A stretch of DNA of 51,364 nucleotides from an uncultured Erysipelotrichaceae bacterium (GCA_902800025.1 CADCDA010000004.1:1-51364), one strand, 5' to 3'. Numbered from the stretch's first letter, positions 17,610-27,545 are shown. Notes: a model not told the origin generated them from the sequence alone. Numbers and translations are program-made.

Positions 17610-19692
17610 GTTCAATTAACTCCATAATGAATTCTGGTGTGGCAGGTATTTTATTTACTTTTCTATTAATGGCTTGTTCAAGAGCTGCGCAGAACGCAGG
17701 TGCTCCACCAGCAAAAGTGAGTTCACCAGCACCTTTTGCGCCAAAGGCTCCATATGGGAATGGGTTATCAATGAATTCGGTTTCCATCTTTGATAAGTCC
17801 ATCATTGTTGGGATGACATAATCAGAAAGCGTTCTTTGTTTAAACACACCATTTTCCATTTCTTCTTTTTCTAGATATGCCCAACCGATTGCTTGAGCGA
17901 GTCCACCATCAGCTTGGCCGATGAGAATTCTTTCATCAATCGCGTGTCCAACATCATATGTCGACCAGCATCCTTCGATAGTAACTTCATAAGTAATTGG
18001 ATCAACACTGATTTCGATGACGTTGACTCCCCAAGCATATCCTGGATAAGCATCGCCTTGCATAGTGTCGTCGTCCCATTTGATATAACTTGGTCCAACG
18101 TATGGTTCAATAATTTCTTGTTCTTCACCGTCTTTCCAAATCTCTTTAAGATGTCGTGCTGCTTTAGCAGCAAGACCACCGACAATAATTATTGTTCTAC
18201 TAGCGGCAGTTGGTCCGGTTGATAACGTTTCATCAGTATCAGGAGCACCATATATTACGTGGTCTTCTGGAATACCTAATGTATCAACAACAATTCTCTT
18301 TAATGTCGTTCTATTACCTTGTCCAAAATCAACTTGTGAAGTATAGAAAGTAACTATATCATTCTTGTCTTTTTTAATTCTTAATTGCGCATTAATAATT
18401 GTGCTTTCACCACTTCCGGTGAATCCACAGCCGTGGAGGAAATATGACATTCCAATGCCTCTATATGAATTTGGTTTGGAATATTCTTTTTTCTTTCTTT
18501 GATAATCGCTCATTTCCATTGCGCGATTAATTAATTTGTCTAATATAATTGGATCTCTAAAGACACCATTTGTTGAAGTGATATCACCAGTTTTCACAAG
18601 ATATTTATTGCGTAATTCATAATGATTAACATGTAGGAAGTCCGCTAAATGGTTGATAAACATTTCAATTGCAAAGATCGATTGAGGAGAACCAAAACCT
18701 CTAAATGCAGCGCTTGGAACTTTATTTGTGCAATACGCATCGCCGGAAATATCAACATTTTCAAATGTATAAGCATTAGTAGCAGCGATAAGAGCACGAG
18801 CAAGAACCACCATTGAACATCCAATATAGGCTCCACCATCAATACCAACGTGAATCTTTACGCCTAAAATATTGTTCTTATCATCTAGATAAGCTGAGAT
18901 ATCAGTTTTGCTTGGGTGACGTTTTGTAGTAAAGGTAATATCTTCCTTACGATCAAAAATCATCTTAATTGGTTTTTTAATTTTAACAATCGCTGTTGCT
19001 AGTTGGGCAGCCATTAAAGATGGATAATGTTCTTTTCCACCAAATGCTCCTCCTACAGCTGGTTGAATTACTCGAACCTTATCTTCAGAACAACCGAGTG
19101 TTCTAGTAACGGCTTTCTTAATATAGAAAGGACATTGCATGCTGGCTTTAATGGTAATTTTATTACCATCCATCCATATAAGCATTCCTTGCGGTTCAAG
19201 ATAAACTTGCTCTTGATATCCTGTTTCAAAAGATTCTGAGTAAACTTTGCTAGCCTTTTTAAAGACTTCTGGATTGCCTTTTTTGAACTCTTTATGAACA
19301 TATGAGTTTTTCATCTCGAAAACTGGTTCAAGTTCTTTATAATCAGCGTGTGTCATGCTCGCTAAATCGATACAAATTTTCTTATCTGGTCCAACGATTA
19401 AACCGATGGTTTCACCTTTATAATGGACTTCTTTATCTGGGAAGACTGGCCAATCAGAAGCAATGATATTGCATACATTCTCTTTGACGATGTCTTTTGC
19501 AGATATGAAATAGTATCCCTTTGGTAATGAAGGTACGTTGATTTTTAAAAGCTTCCCATAGGACACTGTACTTCTAACAGGTATAGCAAAGTGGGCGTTA
19601 TCCATGCGAATATCGCCAGTGAAGATGGCCATTCCTGACATCTTCTCTTCGTTATCAACTTTTTTAACTGATGTTTTATAATTCGGTAACAT
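17599..19692 (-). CDS. xdhA: Molybdenum hydroxylase large subunit, set 2 (XdhA/XdhD-like)
   Basis: This 697-aa subunit binds molybdopterin cytosine dinucleotide and is the catalytic part of a xanthine-dehydrogenase-like enzyme. GGAFGGKE and VDFGQGNRT are cofactor motifs. YLEPQG carries the Glu equivalent to bovine xanthine oxidase Glu802, AAFRGFG the Arg equivalent to Arg880, and GAKGAGELTFAGG the catalytic Glu equivalent to Glu1261. It is roughly 70 aa shorter than the set-1 homologue and most XdhA proteins. The purine-binding residues are kept; which purine position it oxidises cannot be read from sequence. It starts five bases after the preA-like gene with no clear Shine-Dalgarno. Confidence 0.9.
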   Translation of the reverse strand: MLPNYKTSVKKVDNEEKMSGMAIFTGDIRMDNAHFAIPVRSTVSYGKLLKINVPSLPKGYYFISAKDIVKENVCNIIASDWPVFPDKEVHYKGETIGLIVGPDKKICIDLASMTHADYKELEPVFEMKNSYVHKEFKKGNPEVFKKASKVYSESFETGYQEQVYLEPQGMLIWMDGNKITIKASMQCPFYIKKAVTRTLGCSEDKVRVIQPAVGGAFGGKEHYPSLMAAQLATAIVKIKKPIKMIFDRKEDITFTTKRHPSKTDISAYLDDKNNILGVKIHVGIDGGAYIGCSMVVLARALIAATNAYTFENVDISGDAYCTNKVPSAAFRGFGSPQSIFAIEMFINHLADFLHVNHYELRNKYLVKTGDITSTNGVFRDPIILDKLINRAMEMSDYQRKKKEYSKPNSYRGIGMSYFLHGCGFTGSGESTIINAQLRIKKDKNDIVTFYTSQVDFGQGNRTTLKRIVVDTLGIPEDHVIYGAPDTDETLSTGPTAASRTIIIVGGLAAKAARHLKEIWKDGEEQEIIEPYVGPSYIKWDDDTMQGDAYPGYAWGVNVIEISVDPITYEVTIEGCWSTYDVGHAIDERILIGQADGGLAQAIGWAYLEKEEMENGVFKQRTLSDYVIPTMMDLSKMETEFIDNPFPYGAFGAKGAGELTFAGGAPAFCAALEQAINRKVNKIPATPEFIMELIEHGN

Positions 19693-19697
19693 AACTT

Positions 19698-20783
19698 TTA
19701 AAACTTAATTGCTTTAACAGGGCATTTAGACGCACATAAACCACATCTAAAGCATTTATTTGGATTGAACTCTGGTATTTTCTCGTTGTTCATATCAATC
19801 GCAAAATATGGGCAGTTTCTTGCACACATTCCACAGTGGGAACATTTTTCTTTATTAACCGATGGCATTTCATGTTCATATGTAACAACGTTGTTTAATT
19901 TGGTATTTATTACATCCTGAACAGAACTAAAGCCATATTTTTCTAATTCTTTAGGAAGGTCTGCGATAATCTTCGCATATAATTCTTTGCCTCTTAACAT
20001 AGGCGCCGATAACATGCCAACCGCAGAGGCACCCGCTAATAAGAATTCAATCACATCTTTTGCTGTAGCAATTCCACCAACTCCAATTACAGTAAGCGAT
20101 GGTTCGGCTTGCTTAATTGTATAAACAGTTGCTAAAGCAAGAGGTTTAATAACTGGTCCACTCATCCATACGAAACCTTTGTCATTAGAACATGCCATTT
20201 GACGTTTTTCAACATCAATGACCATGCTTGGTCCTAAAGAGTTAATTGCCACAACACCATTAGCACCATTTTCTTTAATTGTATGAGCGAATCCCGCAGG
20301 ATCAGGAATATGTGGTGATATTTTCATATAGAAAGGCTTATTAGTGTGCTTTCTAATTGTTCTAACAGTTTCCGCCATCTTTTCATGGTCTGTGCCAACG
20401 TAATGACAGCTGACTTCAAAGGCGTCTGCAAATTCATCTAATAAAGGAATTAATTCCTCCATATCTTCTTTGGTGTAACCAACAGAGATAATTAAGGGTG
20501 TGTCTCCTTTTTTGGCTTTTAATTCTGGAAGAAATTCGTTAATCCATTTTTCTTTTGGATATTCAGTCCAAAGTTCACAGTTAAAGATTGCGCTATTACC
20601 ATCACCAATAATACATGGATGAGGAATATGAGCATCTTTTGTTGAAATAGTTTTTGCAACTAATCCACCGAGACCTTGATCCTTTAACCAAAGCATTTTT
20701 TCAGCATCTCCAACAAGTGGTCCGGCTGCTGGCATAAGGGGGTTCTTTAGGGTTAAACCATCAAATTTTGTACTTAAATCCAT
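19698..20783 (-). CDS. PreA-like dihydropyrimidine/dihydroorotate dehydrogenase family protein with two [4Fe-4S] sites
   Basis: This 361-aa protein has an FMN-binding TIM barrel (residues 1-300, including AAGPLVGDA near the start, VAINSLGPS, and a phosphate-binding VGVGGIATAKD). A ferredoxin-like tail follows, with two complete CxxCxxCxxxCP sets (EKCSHCGMCARNCP and NKCFRCGLCASKCP). This is the PreA architecture, where ferredoxin or a PreT partner delivers electrons for reductive ring chemistry. In E. coli the purine cluster has the much longer YgfK with a related ferredoxin part; here only this short protein is present. It would reduce an oxopurine or dihydro-purine intermediate (inference). 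AAAGGAG precedes it. Confidence 0.87.
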   Translation of the reverse strand: MDLSTKFDGLTLKNPLMPAAGPLVGDAEKMLWLKDQGLGGLVAKTISTKDAHIPHPCIIGDGNSAIFNCELWTEYPKEKWINEFLPELKAKKGDTPLIISVGYTKEDMEELIPLLDEFADAFEVSCHYVGTDHEKMAETVRTIRKHTNKPFYMKISPHIPDPAGFAHTIKENGANGVVAINSLGPSMVIDVEKRQMACSNDKGFVWMSGPVIKPLALATVYTIKQAEPSLTVIGVGGIATAKDVIEFLLAGASAVGMLSAPMLRGKELYAKIIADLPKELEKYGFSSVQDVINTKLNNVVTYEHEMPSVNKEKCSHCGMCARNCPYFAIDMNNEKIPEFNPNKCFRCGLCASKCPVKAIKF

Positions 20784-20784
20784 A

Positions 20785-22083
20785 TTAGATCTCCTTTACT
20801 TTCTTCCAAAGTTTTTCGCTATATTTTCTTGCTTGCATAAGTTCTTCTTTTGCTTTTTTAGACACTAGTTCACCATTCTTTACTAGCCTCATTCCATCAA
20901 CGTATACATCGTTTGGTCTAAAGTTAGGGAATAGTCCAAAGAACAAATGACCAAACGCATTATTTGAATTCATTTCAGTGAACGGTGTGTAAGGAACAAC
21001 CATGAAATCTGCAACATAGTTTTCGTTGATTCTTCCAATATTTATTCCTAGTCTTCTTCCAACATAATTATAGGCATTATTGATGAAATCAATAACATTT
21101 CCTAAACCCATCGCGGTTGGACTGTTATTTTTTAAATGTGTTAAGTAATAAGCATTTAGATATTCTGTCGCCATTGAACTACTTAACCCATCATTTCCAA
21201 TCATCACAGGTATTTTATAATCTAAATATTTCTTAATATCAGGAACTCCAACCGCATTATTGAGGTTGCTTGTTGTGTTGACAACCATATAAGCTCCTCT
21301 ATCTTTTACGATTTGTAGTTCTTCGTCTTTTATGTGTACACCATGCACAATAAGAGAGTCTTTATTTACGAGATGATATTTATCTAATCTACATAGTATG
21401 TTCATACCATATTTATGGTATGAATCTTCTTCATCCATTTCGCTTTCAGCAACATGTATATGAATAGGGATATCTTTAATCTTTTTAGAAATTAACTTTA
21501 ATGATTCGTTGCTCAAGGACATAGAAGCATGCATTCCAAATAATCCACCGATATGTTCATTATGATTATGAATTGCAAACGAAACATTCTCCTTAATGCA
21601 GTCTTTGATGTCAAATCTATCGCTTGTTTCAAAGCAAAGTAATGAACGAAGGTGTAAGGTGTTAACCAAAGATTTCTTTAAACTGGATAGCGAGCCAATA
21701 ATATCGGTTCCGCTAGCGTGATGATCAATAATTGTGGTCACACCATTAAGCAAAAATTCGCTTCCAGCAGCTATTCCAGAATAATAAGTAATGTCATTAT
21801 CAATTTGAGAATCTAGTTTCCACCACATTTGATCTAAGATTTCTTGGAAATTGGTTGGATTAAATGGTAAAGCAAGTCCGCGAGCAAATATTGAATAGAT
21901 ATGTGAATGAGCACAAACAAAATTTGGAAGGAGCAATTGACCTTTTGCGTCAATCAACTGATATCCCTCATTTGTAAAATCACTCATTTTACCTACTTTT
22001 ATTATTTTTTTATCAAAAACAACATATCCGTTTTCGATATATTTTTTATAATCGTAGATGCGTGCATTAATAATTGCTTTCAT
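20785..22083 (-). CDS. ssnA: SsnA-type amidohydrolase / aminohydrolase
   Basis: This 432-aa metal-dependent hydrolase belongs to the cyclic amidohydrolase superfamily (ATZ/TRZ-like). Metal ligands are visible as AHSH (the HxH pair), HIHVAESE (the His on strand 5), IVHGVH (strand 6) and IGNDG (the strand-8 Asp). It lacks a carboxylated-lysine pattern, as expected for mononuclear deaminases such as guanine deaminase. SsnA is a constant member of the uric-acid gene clusters and is thought to hydrolyse a heterocyclic C-N bond. GGGAG lies 7 bases upstream, and the gene follows hyuA by 11 bases. Confidence 0.87.
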   Translation of the reverse strand: MKAIINARIYDYKKYIENGYVVFDKKIIKVGKMSDFTNEGYQLIDAKGQLLLPNFVCAHSHIYSIFARGLALPFNPTNFQEILDQMWWKLDSQIDNDITYYSGIAAGSEFLLNGVTTIIDHHASGTDIIGSLSSLKKSLVNTLHLRSLLCFETSDRFDIKDCIKENVSFAIHNHNEHIGGLFGMHASMSLSNESLKLISKKIKDIPIHIHVAESEMDEEDSYHKYGMNILCRLDKYHLVNKDSLIVHGVHIKDEELQIVKDRGAYMVVNTTSNLNNAVGVPDIKKYLDYKIPVMIGNDGLSSSMATEYLNAYYLTHLKNNSPTAMGLGNVIDFINNAYNYVGRRLGINIGRINENYVADFMVVPYTPFTEMNSNNAFGHLFFGLFPNFRPNDVYVDGMRLVKNGELVSKKAKEELMQARKYSEKLWKKVKEI

Positions 22084-22094
22084 TTATTTGCTCC

Positions 22095-23393
22095 CTATTC
22101 GCACTTGATATATTTGCCTTGTCCTTCGATGAATTTGCCCTTTTGTAGCACAAATCTTCCACGGACAATCGTCGACTCGATAGATGTGTTGACCTTGATG
22201 TGTTCATAAATCGAATAATCGACCGCGCCATGAGGCTTTCCGATGGTTTGATTGTCACCAGAAATGATAGTAAAATCTGCGAAATTTCCGGATTTTATTT
22301 CTCCTTTTCCAGCAAAACGCTCAATTTTTGCCAAATTTTTACTCATCTTGTCAATTACCTGATCTCCAAACATTTTGTACATAATCACAAAGCTACTCTC
22401 GATGCCTCCAACACCCAAAGGCATACCGTTTAATAACGTGTGTGTTTCTTTATCTTCGATGTTAAACGAACAGTGATCAGTTCCAATTGCATTCACATAT
22501 TCAATGTTCTTAATTAAGAGTTGTCTTTCTTCTTCGCTTCTTAGAGGTGGGGCGAATGTGTATAAGTAACCTTGATTACCCTTCAAAACCGAATTGTTAA
22601 ACACGAAATATTGTGGACAGGACTCAATGAAAATGTTTTTTCCCAAGTATTCATAATAGTTCTTACAAATCTCTTTAAGAGTCTCTCCACTACTGCAATG
22701 TACCATGTATAAATATCCACCAGTTTGTTTGGCGAATTTGCATAATTTAAGCGCTTCTGAAGTCTCAGCAATTGATGGTCTTGCATTTGATAAATCTTTA
22801 TATGTAAGTTTTTCATCTCTATTTATCATTTCATCATTTTCAATATGCGCTAAAACGAGGAATTTATATTTCTTTGAGTACTTCAATAGCTTCTTAATGT
22901 CTTTGTCATAAGTTCTACGATGCGTTTCGGAATATGTTGTGAATAGCTTAACAGTGTTTATTCCTAGTTTTTTCATTGTTAGGACATATTCTTCAAGGTT
23001 TCCATTAGGCTCGCGAATACACGCATGAAAATGGTAATCAACATTACATTTTTCAGCCCTTTTCATTCTATCTTCGAAAGTCTTTTTTAGTTCATCTGAA
23101 TTTCTAGATGGATCAAGGAAATCAACAATGGTGGTTATACCACCATAAGCAGCCGATTTACTACCATAGTAAAAGTTATCTCTACTACTAATTGTTCCAC
23201 AATAAAGATCAAAATGAACATGTGGATCAATTAATCCTGGGAGCACTCTTCTTTGTTGAGCGTTGTATGTTTGTTTGGCAGGATAAACATCATTACCAAT
23301 GTAAGCAATCTTCTCGCCTAAAACACCAATGTTCGTTTTAACAAAGTGACCATTTAGATAAACAAAACCATTCTTGATAAATAAATCGAACAT
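22095..23393 (-). CDS. hyuA: Dihydropyrimidinase / hydantoinase-like amidohydrolase
   Basis: This 432-aa binuclear metallohydrolase has PHVHF (HxH), VKLFTTYS (the Lys that is carboxylated and bridges the metals), LAHIEND and MVHCSSGE (two further His), and GTDHCSF (the Asp). It would open a saturated cyclic amide or ureide ring, matching HydA/HyuA of the E. coli purine cluster and the hyuA of anaerobic uric acid clusters. Its ATG lies two bases after the xdhA stop with only a weak purine-rich stretch upstream, so it probably relies on translational coupling. Confidence 0.9.
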   Translation of the reverse strand: MFDLFIKNGFVYLNGHFVKTNIGVLGEKIAYIGNDVYPAKQTYNAQQRRVLPGLIDPHVHFDLYCGTISSRDNFYYGSKSAAYGGITTIVDFLDPSRNSDELKKTFEDRMKRAEKCNVDYHFHACIREPNGNLEEYVLTMKKLGINTVKLFTTYSETHRRTYDKDIKKLLKYSKKYKFLVLAHIENDEMINRDEKLTYKDLSNARPSIAETSEALKLCKFAKQTGGYLYMVHCSSGETLKEICKNYYEYLGKNIFIESCPQYFVFNNSVLKGNQGYLYTFAPPLRSEEERQLLIKNIEYVNAIGTDHCSFNIEDKETHTLLNGMPLGVGGIESSFVIMYKMFGDQVIDKMSKNLAKIERFAGKGEIKSGNFADFTIISGDNQTIGKPHGAVDYSIYEHIKVNTSIESTIVRGRFVLQKGKFIEGQGKYIKCE

Positions 23394-23395
23394 AA

Positions 23396-25723
23396 CTATT
23401 TCTTAAGTTCTTTAAGTCCTCTCAAAATCTTTTCAGGAGTAATTGGAAGAGAATGAATTCTCACGCCTGTTGCGTTATATATTGCGTTGCAAATAACCGC
23501 TGGTGGAGTATCAATACCAATTTCACCAACCGATTTAGCACCGAACGGACCTGTTGGCTCATAAGAGTCAGCAAATTCTGATGTGAGTTTATGAATCTCT
23601 TTTTGTGTTGGGATGTGATAGTTAAGGAAGTTGTTAGAAATCATCTTTCCTTTATTGTCATATCTAACATCTTCAAAACAGGCCATGCCTAAACCCTGAA
23701 CAACACCACCTTCAACTTGCCCTTTAGCAAGCATTGGGTTAATTGTCGTTCCACAATCTGTGACGGTAACGTAATTTAAAATCTCATATTCACCGGTTTC
23801 TAGATCGACCTCAACTTCAGCGTAAGCCGCCATAAATGGAGGTGGTGAAACGTGTCCATAATAACTTTCTGTAACTGATACTTGTTGTAAGTTTTTGTTA
23901 TAGAGCATTTTGATAGAAATATCATTCAAACTCACAGATTTATCGCCAAAAGTGAATGTTTTTCCATCAAATTCAACATTTTCTTCTTTGCATTCAAGGA
24001 AAACAGCTGCTTCCTTGATAAGTCTTTTCTTCATTTTTTGAGCAGCCTTCCAAGCAGCATTACCAGAAACATATGTCGTGCTACTTGCATAAGCTCCACA
24101 ATCAAATGGAGTTAAGTCTGTATCGGAAGAATAAATAATAATCTTATCAACAGTCGTCTCTAATTCTTCGGCAACTATTTGAGAAATAATTGTGTCACTA
24201 CCTTGGCCAATATCAGTAGCGCCGACAGTCACCATATATGAGCCACCATCATTTAATTTGATGGATGCACTACCCATATCCATGAATGGAATTCCACTAC
24301 CTTGCATAGCGATGGCCATACCATATCCTCTAACTTTGTGATCATTAATTACTTTACGAGGATAATTGTTTTTCCAATCAATTAATTCAGCGCCACGTTT
24401 GATACAATAAGGAAGCTTACAAGATTCCATTATCATTGCTGTACCTTTGGTACCTTCACCCATAATCTCAAAGATTGGAGATGTTTCTTTCTCTCTCATT
24501 GAGTTCATTTCTCTAACAACTTTTGGATCCATTCCAAGTTTCTCGGAAAGAATATCTATTGTAGCTTCTAGAGCATAGTTTCCTTGAATAGCACCATACC
24601 CACGATATGCACCTGCGGATACATGGTTTGTGTATACGACTTGTCCTCCAAAGCGGACAGCGTCAACTTTGTTATAAAGTGGTAAAACCTTGCTTCCAAC
24701 AATCATAAAGACCGTTAAAGCGTGTTCGCCATAAGCCCCTGTGTCACTTAAAGAACGGCAATCAATCGCATTGATTCTTCCATCCTTCATCGCACCAATT
24801 TTCATTCTGATTTTCATTGGGTGACGTGTATATGAACTTTCAAAAACTTCTTCACGAGTATAAACACACTTACTTGGTTTGCCGGTTCTTAATGTGGTTA
24901 AAGCACAGAAAAATTCTCCGTGGGACGCTTGTTTTCCACCAAAACCACCGCCAACTCTCGGCTTAATTACTCGAATTTGACTAACTGGAATGCCTAAAGT
25001 TGTCGCTAAAATACGACGCATATGGAACGGCGTTTGGGTTGATGAATAAATCACCAATCTATTGTGCTCATCTAATCTTGCATTACTACTATGTGTCTCA
25101 AGCATCGCGTGGGCTTGTGCTTGTGTATAGAATGTTTCATCAACTATAACATCTGATTTTTTAAGTTCCTCTTCGACGTTACCAACTTCCATTTCATAGG
25201 ATGCAGCAACATTCTTTTTTGGATCGAATCCAATTGGGAACATTTCACAAATGCCATCTTCAGGATGGATGACAGATTTGTTTTCAAACGCTTTTTCAAA
25301 ATCTAATACTGGTTCGAACACTTCATACTCGACTTTAATAAGCTTAAGAGCGTCTTCTGCTGTCTCTTGATCAATAGCAGCAACCATTGCGACTTCGTCA
25401 CCAACATATCTGACATATTCATCCAAGATGAATTTGTCGTGTGGTGATGGTTCTGGATAGCCTTGGCCTGCTCTTGAGAAAGAAACGTGTGGAACATCTT
25501 TATATGTTAAAACAAGGGCGACACCATTGAGCTTTTGTGCTTCGCTAACATCAATTGATTTGATACGAGCAAAAGCGTGTGGTGATCTTAAAATCTTAAT
25601 AACCAAACTATCTTGCGCTGCAATATCGTCTGTGTAATAACTACGTCCTTGCATTAAGCCTTTGCCGTCAACAGAAGGAGTCTTGTTATTAACAACTTTC
25701 ATCTTTTTCTTATCGATAATCAT
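23396..25723 (-). CDS. xdhA: Molybdenum hydroxylase large subunit, set 1
   Basis: This 775-aa catalytic subunit carries molybdopterin cytosine dinucleotide. VGGGFGGKQ and TDIGQGSDT are cofactor motifs. HAMLETH has the Glu802 equivalent, GAYRGYG the Arg880 equivalent, and GAKSVGEIGIDTPPA the catalytic Glu. It is full length for the family, and clearly diverged from the set-2 subunit, so the two trimers are not a recent duplication. A strong AAAGGAGG stands before ATG 25723. With the genes at 25727 and 26176 it forms a complete heterotrimer (B-C-A order), whereas set 2 is in A-C-B order. Confidence 0.92.
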   Translation of the reverse strand: MIIDKKKMKVVNNKTPSVDGKGLMQGRSYYTDDIAAQDSLVIKILRSPHAFARIKSIDVSEAQKLNGVALVLTYKDVPHVSFSRAGQGYPEPSPHDKFILDEYVRYVGDEVAMVAAIDQETAEDALKLIKVEYEVFEPVLDFEKAFENKSVIHPEDGICEMFPIGFDPKKNVAASYEMEVGNVEEELKKSDVIVDETFYTQAQAHAMLETHSSNARLDEHNRLVIYSSTQTPFHMRRILATTLGIPVSQIRVIKPRVGGGFGGKQASHGEFFCALTTLRTGKPSKCVYTREEVFESSYTRHPMKIRMKIGAMKDGRINAIDCRSLSDTGAYGEHALTVFMIVGSKVLPLYNKVDAVRFGGQVVYTNHVSAGAYRGYGAIQGNYALEATIDILSEKLGMDPKVVREMNSMREKETSPIFEIMGEGTKGTAMIMESCKLPYCIKRGAELIDWKNNYPRKVINDHKVRGYGMAIAMQGSGIPFMDMGSASIKLNDGGSYMVTVGATDIGQGSDTIISQIVAEELETTVDKIIIYSSDTDLTPFDCGAYASSTTYVSGNAAWKAAQKMKKRLIKEAAVFLECKEENVEFDGKTFTFGDKSVSLNDISIKMLYNKNLQQVSVTESYYGHVSPPPFMAAYAEVEVDLETGEYEILNYVTVTDCGTTINPMLAKGQVEGGVVQGLGMACFEDVRYDNKGKMISNNFLNYHIPTQKEIHKLTSEFADSYEPTGPFGAKSVGEIGIDTPPAVICNAIYNATGVRIHSLPITPEKILRGLKELKK

Positions 25724-25726
25724 CGT

Positions 25727-26176
25727 TTACTCCTCCTTTAAATACGCTTTGATGGCTTTTAAGTGAGAATATAAGCCACTACAACGGCAAAGATTTCCAA
25801 CAATGTAATCTTTTATTTCTTCGTCTGTTGGGTTCTTCAATTCTCTTTTAAGAGAATAAATAGTTAGTGCGAAGCCAGTATTGCAGAATCCGCATTGATC
25901 TGCTCCCTCATTGGAGAAGAATCTTGATATTTTAGCAGCTTCTTCTTGAATGCCTTCAACAGTTGTAATGTGCTTGCCTTCTATGGAAGCAGTTAAAACA
26001 GAACAACTCATCATTGGTTTTCCTTCAATTAATAAGGTGCAAGAACCACAAGATGATTCATTACAGCCAACTTTAACTGATTTAACACCATGATTTCTTA
26101 ATGTTTCAGCAAGATATTCTCCTGGTTTAACGAGGTATGAAACTTGAACATCGTTTAAATAAAATGTCACTATCAT
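25727..26176 (-). CDS. xdhC: Molybdenum hydroxylase [2Fe-2S] subunit, set 1
   Basis: This 149-aa subunit has two [2Fe-2S] sites, CNESSCGSCTLL and CGFCNTGFAL with CRCSG. The usual CGFCTPG is CGFCNTG here, a small deviation outside the ligands. The start codon shares one base with the stop of the FAD subunit gene (TAATG), so the two are translationally coupled. It passes electrons from the Mo centre (23396 product) to FAD (26176 product). Confidence 0.92.
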   Translation of the reverse strand: MIVTFYLNDVQVSYLVKPGEYLAETLRNHGVKSVKVGCNESSCGSCTLLIEGKPMMSCSVLTASIEGKHITTVEGIQEEAAKISRFFSNEGADQCGFCNTGFALTIYSLKRELKNPTDEEIKDYIVGNLCRCSGLYSHLKAIKAYLKEE

Positions 26177-26970
26177 TATTTACTTACCTCCTCAAGTCCA
26201 CGTTTTACATAGACTTTAGTTAAATCAAGACGATATTCTTTGCTAGCGTCTTTATTATCTAGATATGAAAGTTCCTCTGAAGCAATTTCAGCGGCTTTCT
26301 TATATGATTCTTGGTCAATTTTATCTAAACCATTGATGTAATCCATTGCCTTATGAGCAAGAGACGCCACCATTGGTCTAGAGCCAACCGCAATACGATA
26401 TTTCCCATTTACTATGCTCACAGCAAAATTAATGATTGGGAAATCAAGGGCGGTCATTTTTACTTTCTTATAAAAACCAATACCTTTTTCCTTCTTAATA
26501 TGAATAGAAACAAGGATTGCGTTCAACTTTCCTTTGTAATTGAGATAGTCTTCAAGACTTATCTCTTGTTTTGGATAAAACTCTAATGTGACATCATATG
26601 GCAAGAGGCCGCATATGACATCAGAGAAAGGATATCTTCCCATAATAGATCCACCTATGGTGGCAATATTACGGAAATTCACTCCCATTACTTCTCTAAC
26701 CGAAAAAGCAATCGCGCCTCCAAAGAGTCCTTTGATGATTTCCGATTTTTCAAAGTCACGTTGAGTAACCATGCTTCCCACGATTACTTCGTTTTTGTTT
26801 TCGCTAATTTGATTTAAGCCAAGGGTAGATAAGTCGACAATTGTATTAATAGATTGTCCCATTTTCTTGATCCAAAGTCCGCCAGCGAGGATTACGTTCT
26901 TTGAATCTTCTTGTAACTTAAGGTATGCATCTTCTAAAGAAGATGGTCGGTAGTACTCATTAATTTTCAT
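26176..26970 (-). CDS. xdhB: Molybdenum hydroxylase FAD subunit, set 1
   Basis: This 264-aa FAD subunit is of the CoxM type. The first FAD motif, LAGGLWIKKMG (about 29-39), is looser than usual: GLW stands where GGTD or GAT is typical. The second, ATIGGSIMGRYPFSD, is clear. It is about 20 aa shorter than the set-2 homologue. AAAGGAAG lies five bases before the ATG and the gene follows mocA by 14 bases. Confidence 0.88.
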   Translation of the reverse strand: MKINEYYRPSSLEDAYLKLQEDSKNVILAGGLWIKKMGQSINTIVDLSTLGLNQISENKNEVIVGSMVTQRDFEKSEIIKGLFGGAIAFSVREVMGVNFRNIATIGGSIMGRYPFSDVICGLLPYDVTLEFYPKQEISLEDYLNYKGKLNAILVSIHIKKEKGIGFYKKVKMTALDFPIINFAVSIVNGKYRIAVGSRPMVASLAHKAMDYINGLDKIDQESYKKAAEIASEELSYLDNKDASKEYRLDLTKVYVKRGLEEVSK

Positions 26971-26984
26971 ACTATCTTCCTTTC

Positions 26985-27536
26985 CTAGTTAGCTTTGATA
27001 TTTAAATAATCTAAATACTCGTTTAGATTAATTACTATGTTTTGATCTCCGACATTAATTATCTCATAGTTTTTACTATCACGAAACATTTTTAGATTAA
27101 AATCTAATGAACAGCCGAGTAATTCTTGTTTATATTTCTTTGATATATAAATGGGGTGACCGTCTTCGTTTTTATATCTTGGCACCCTTATTTCTCCGTT
27201 CCCATCTAGAAGTTTTTCAAACGTTTCTTTTTTAATAAAAGGACAATCTCCTGGAAGGACAAAAAAATCATCGTTTGTTTCCTTAACACCCGCTAAAACA
27301 CTTGAAAACATTCCTTGTTCAAAATCTTTGTTATATACGAAAGTAACATTTTCGTCTTTTAGTGATTCTCTAATTTCTTTATCGTATCTACCAGTAACTA
27401 CTATGATTTTATTAACAAAAGGCTCAACGCTTTTAATGGTATGCCAAAGAATCGGATGCCCTTCATAATCTAAAAGCATCTTGTTTGTTTTCATTCTAGT
27501 GGACTTGCCACCAGCCAAGATAATACATTCTGCCAT
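26985..27536 (-). CDS. mocA: MocA-like molybdenum cofactor cytidylyltransferase
   Basis: This 183-aa NTP-transferase (MobA-like fold) attaches CMP to molybdopterin, making the MCD cofactor required by xanthine-dehydrogenase-type enzymes. LAGGKSTRMKTNKMLL (7-22) is the nucleotide-binding signature, LPGDCPF carries the metal-binding Asp, and GHPIYI the substrate loop. The E. coli purine cluster has the homologue ygfJ. It is the first gene of the operon and has no Shine-Dalgarno; a good promoter ends nine bases before the ATG, so it is probably translated from a leaderless mRNA. Other cofactor biosynthesis genes are not in the window. Confidence 0.88.
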   Translation of the reverse strand: MAECIILAGGKSTRMKTNKMLLDYEGHPILWHTIKSVEPFVNKIIVVTGRYDKEIRESLKDENVTFVYNKDFEQGMFSSVLAGVKETNDDFFVLPGDCPFIKKETFEKLLDGNGEIRVPRYKNEDGHPIYISKKYKQELLGCSLDFNLKMFRDSKNYEIINVGDQNIVINLNEYLDYLNIKAN

Positions 27537-27545
27537 TACAAAATA

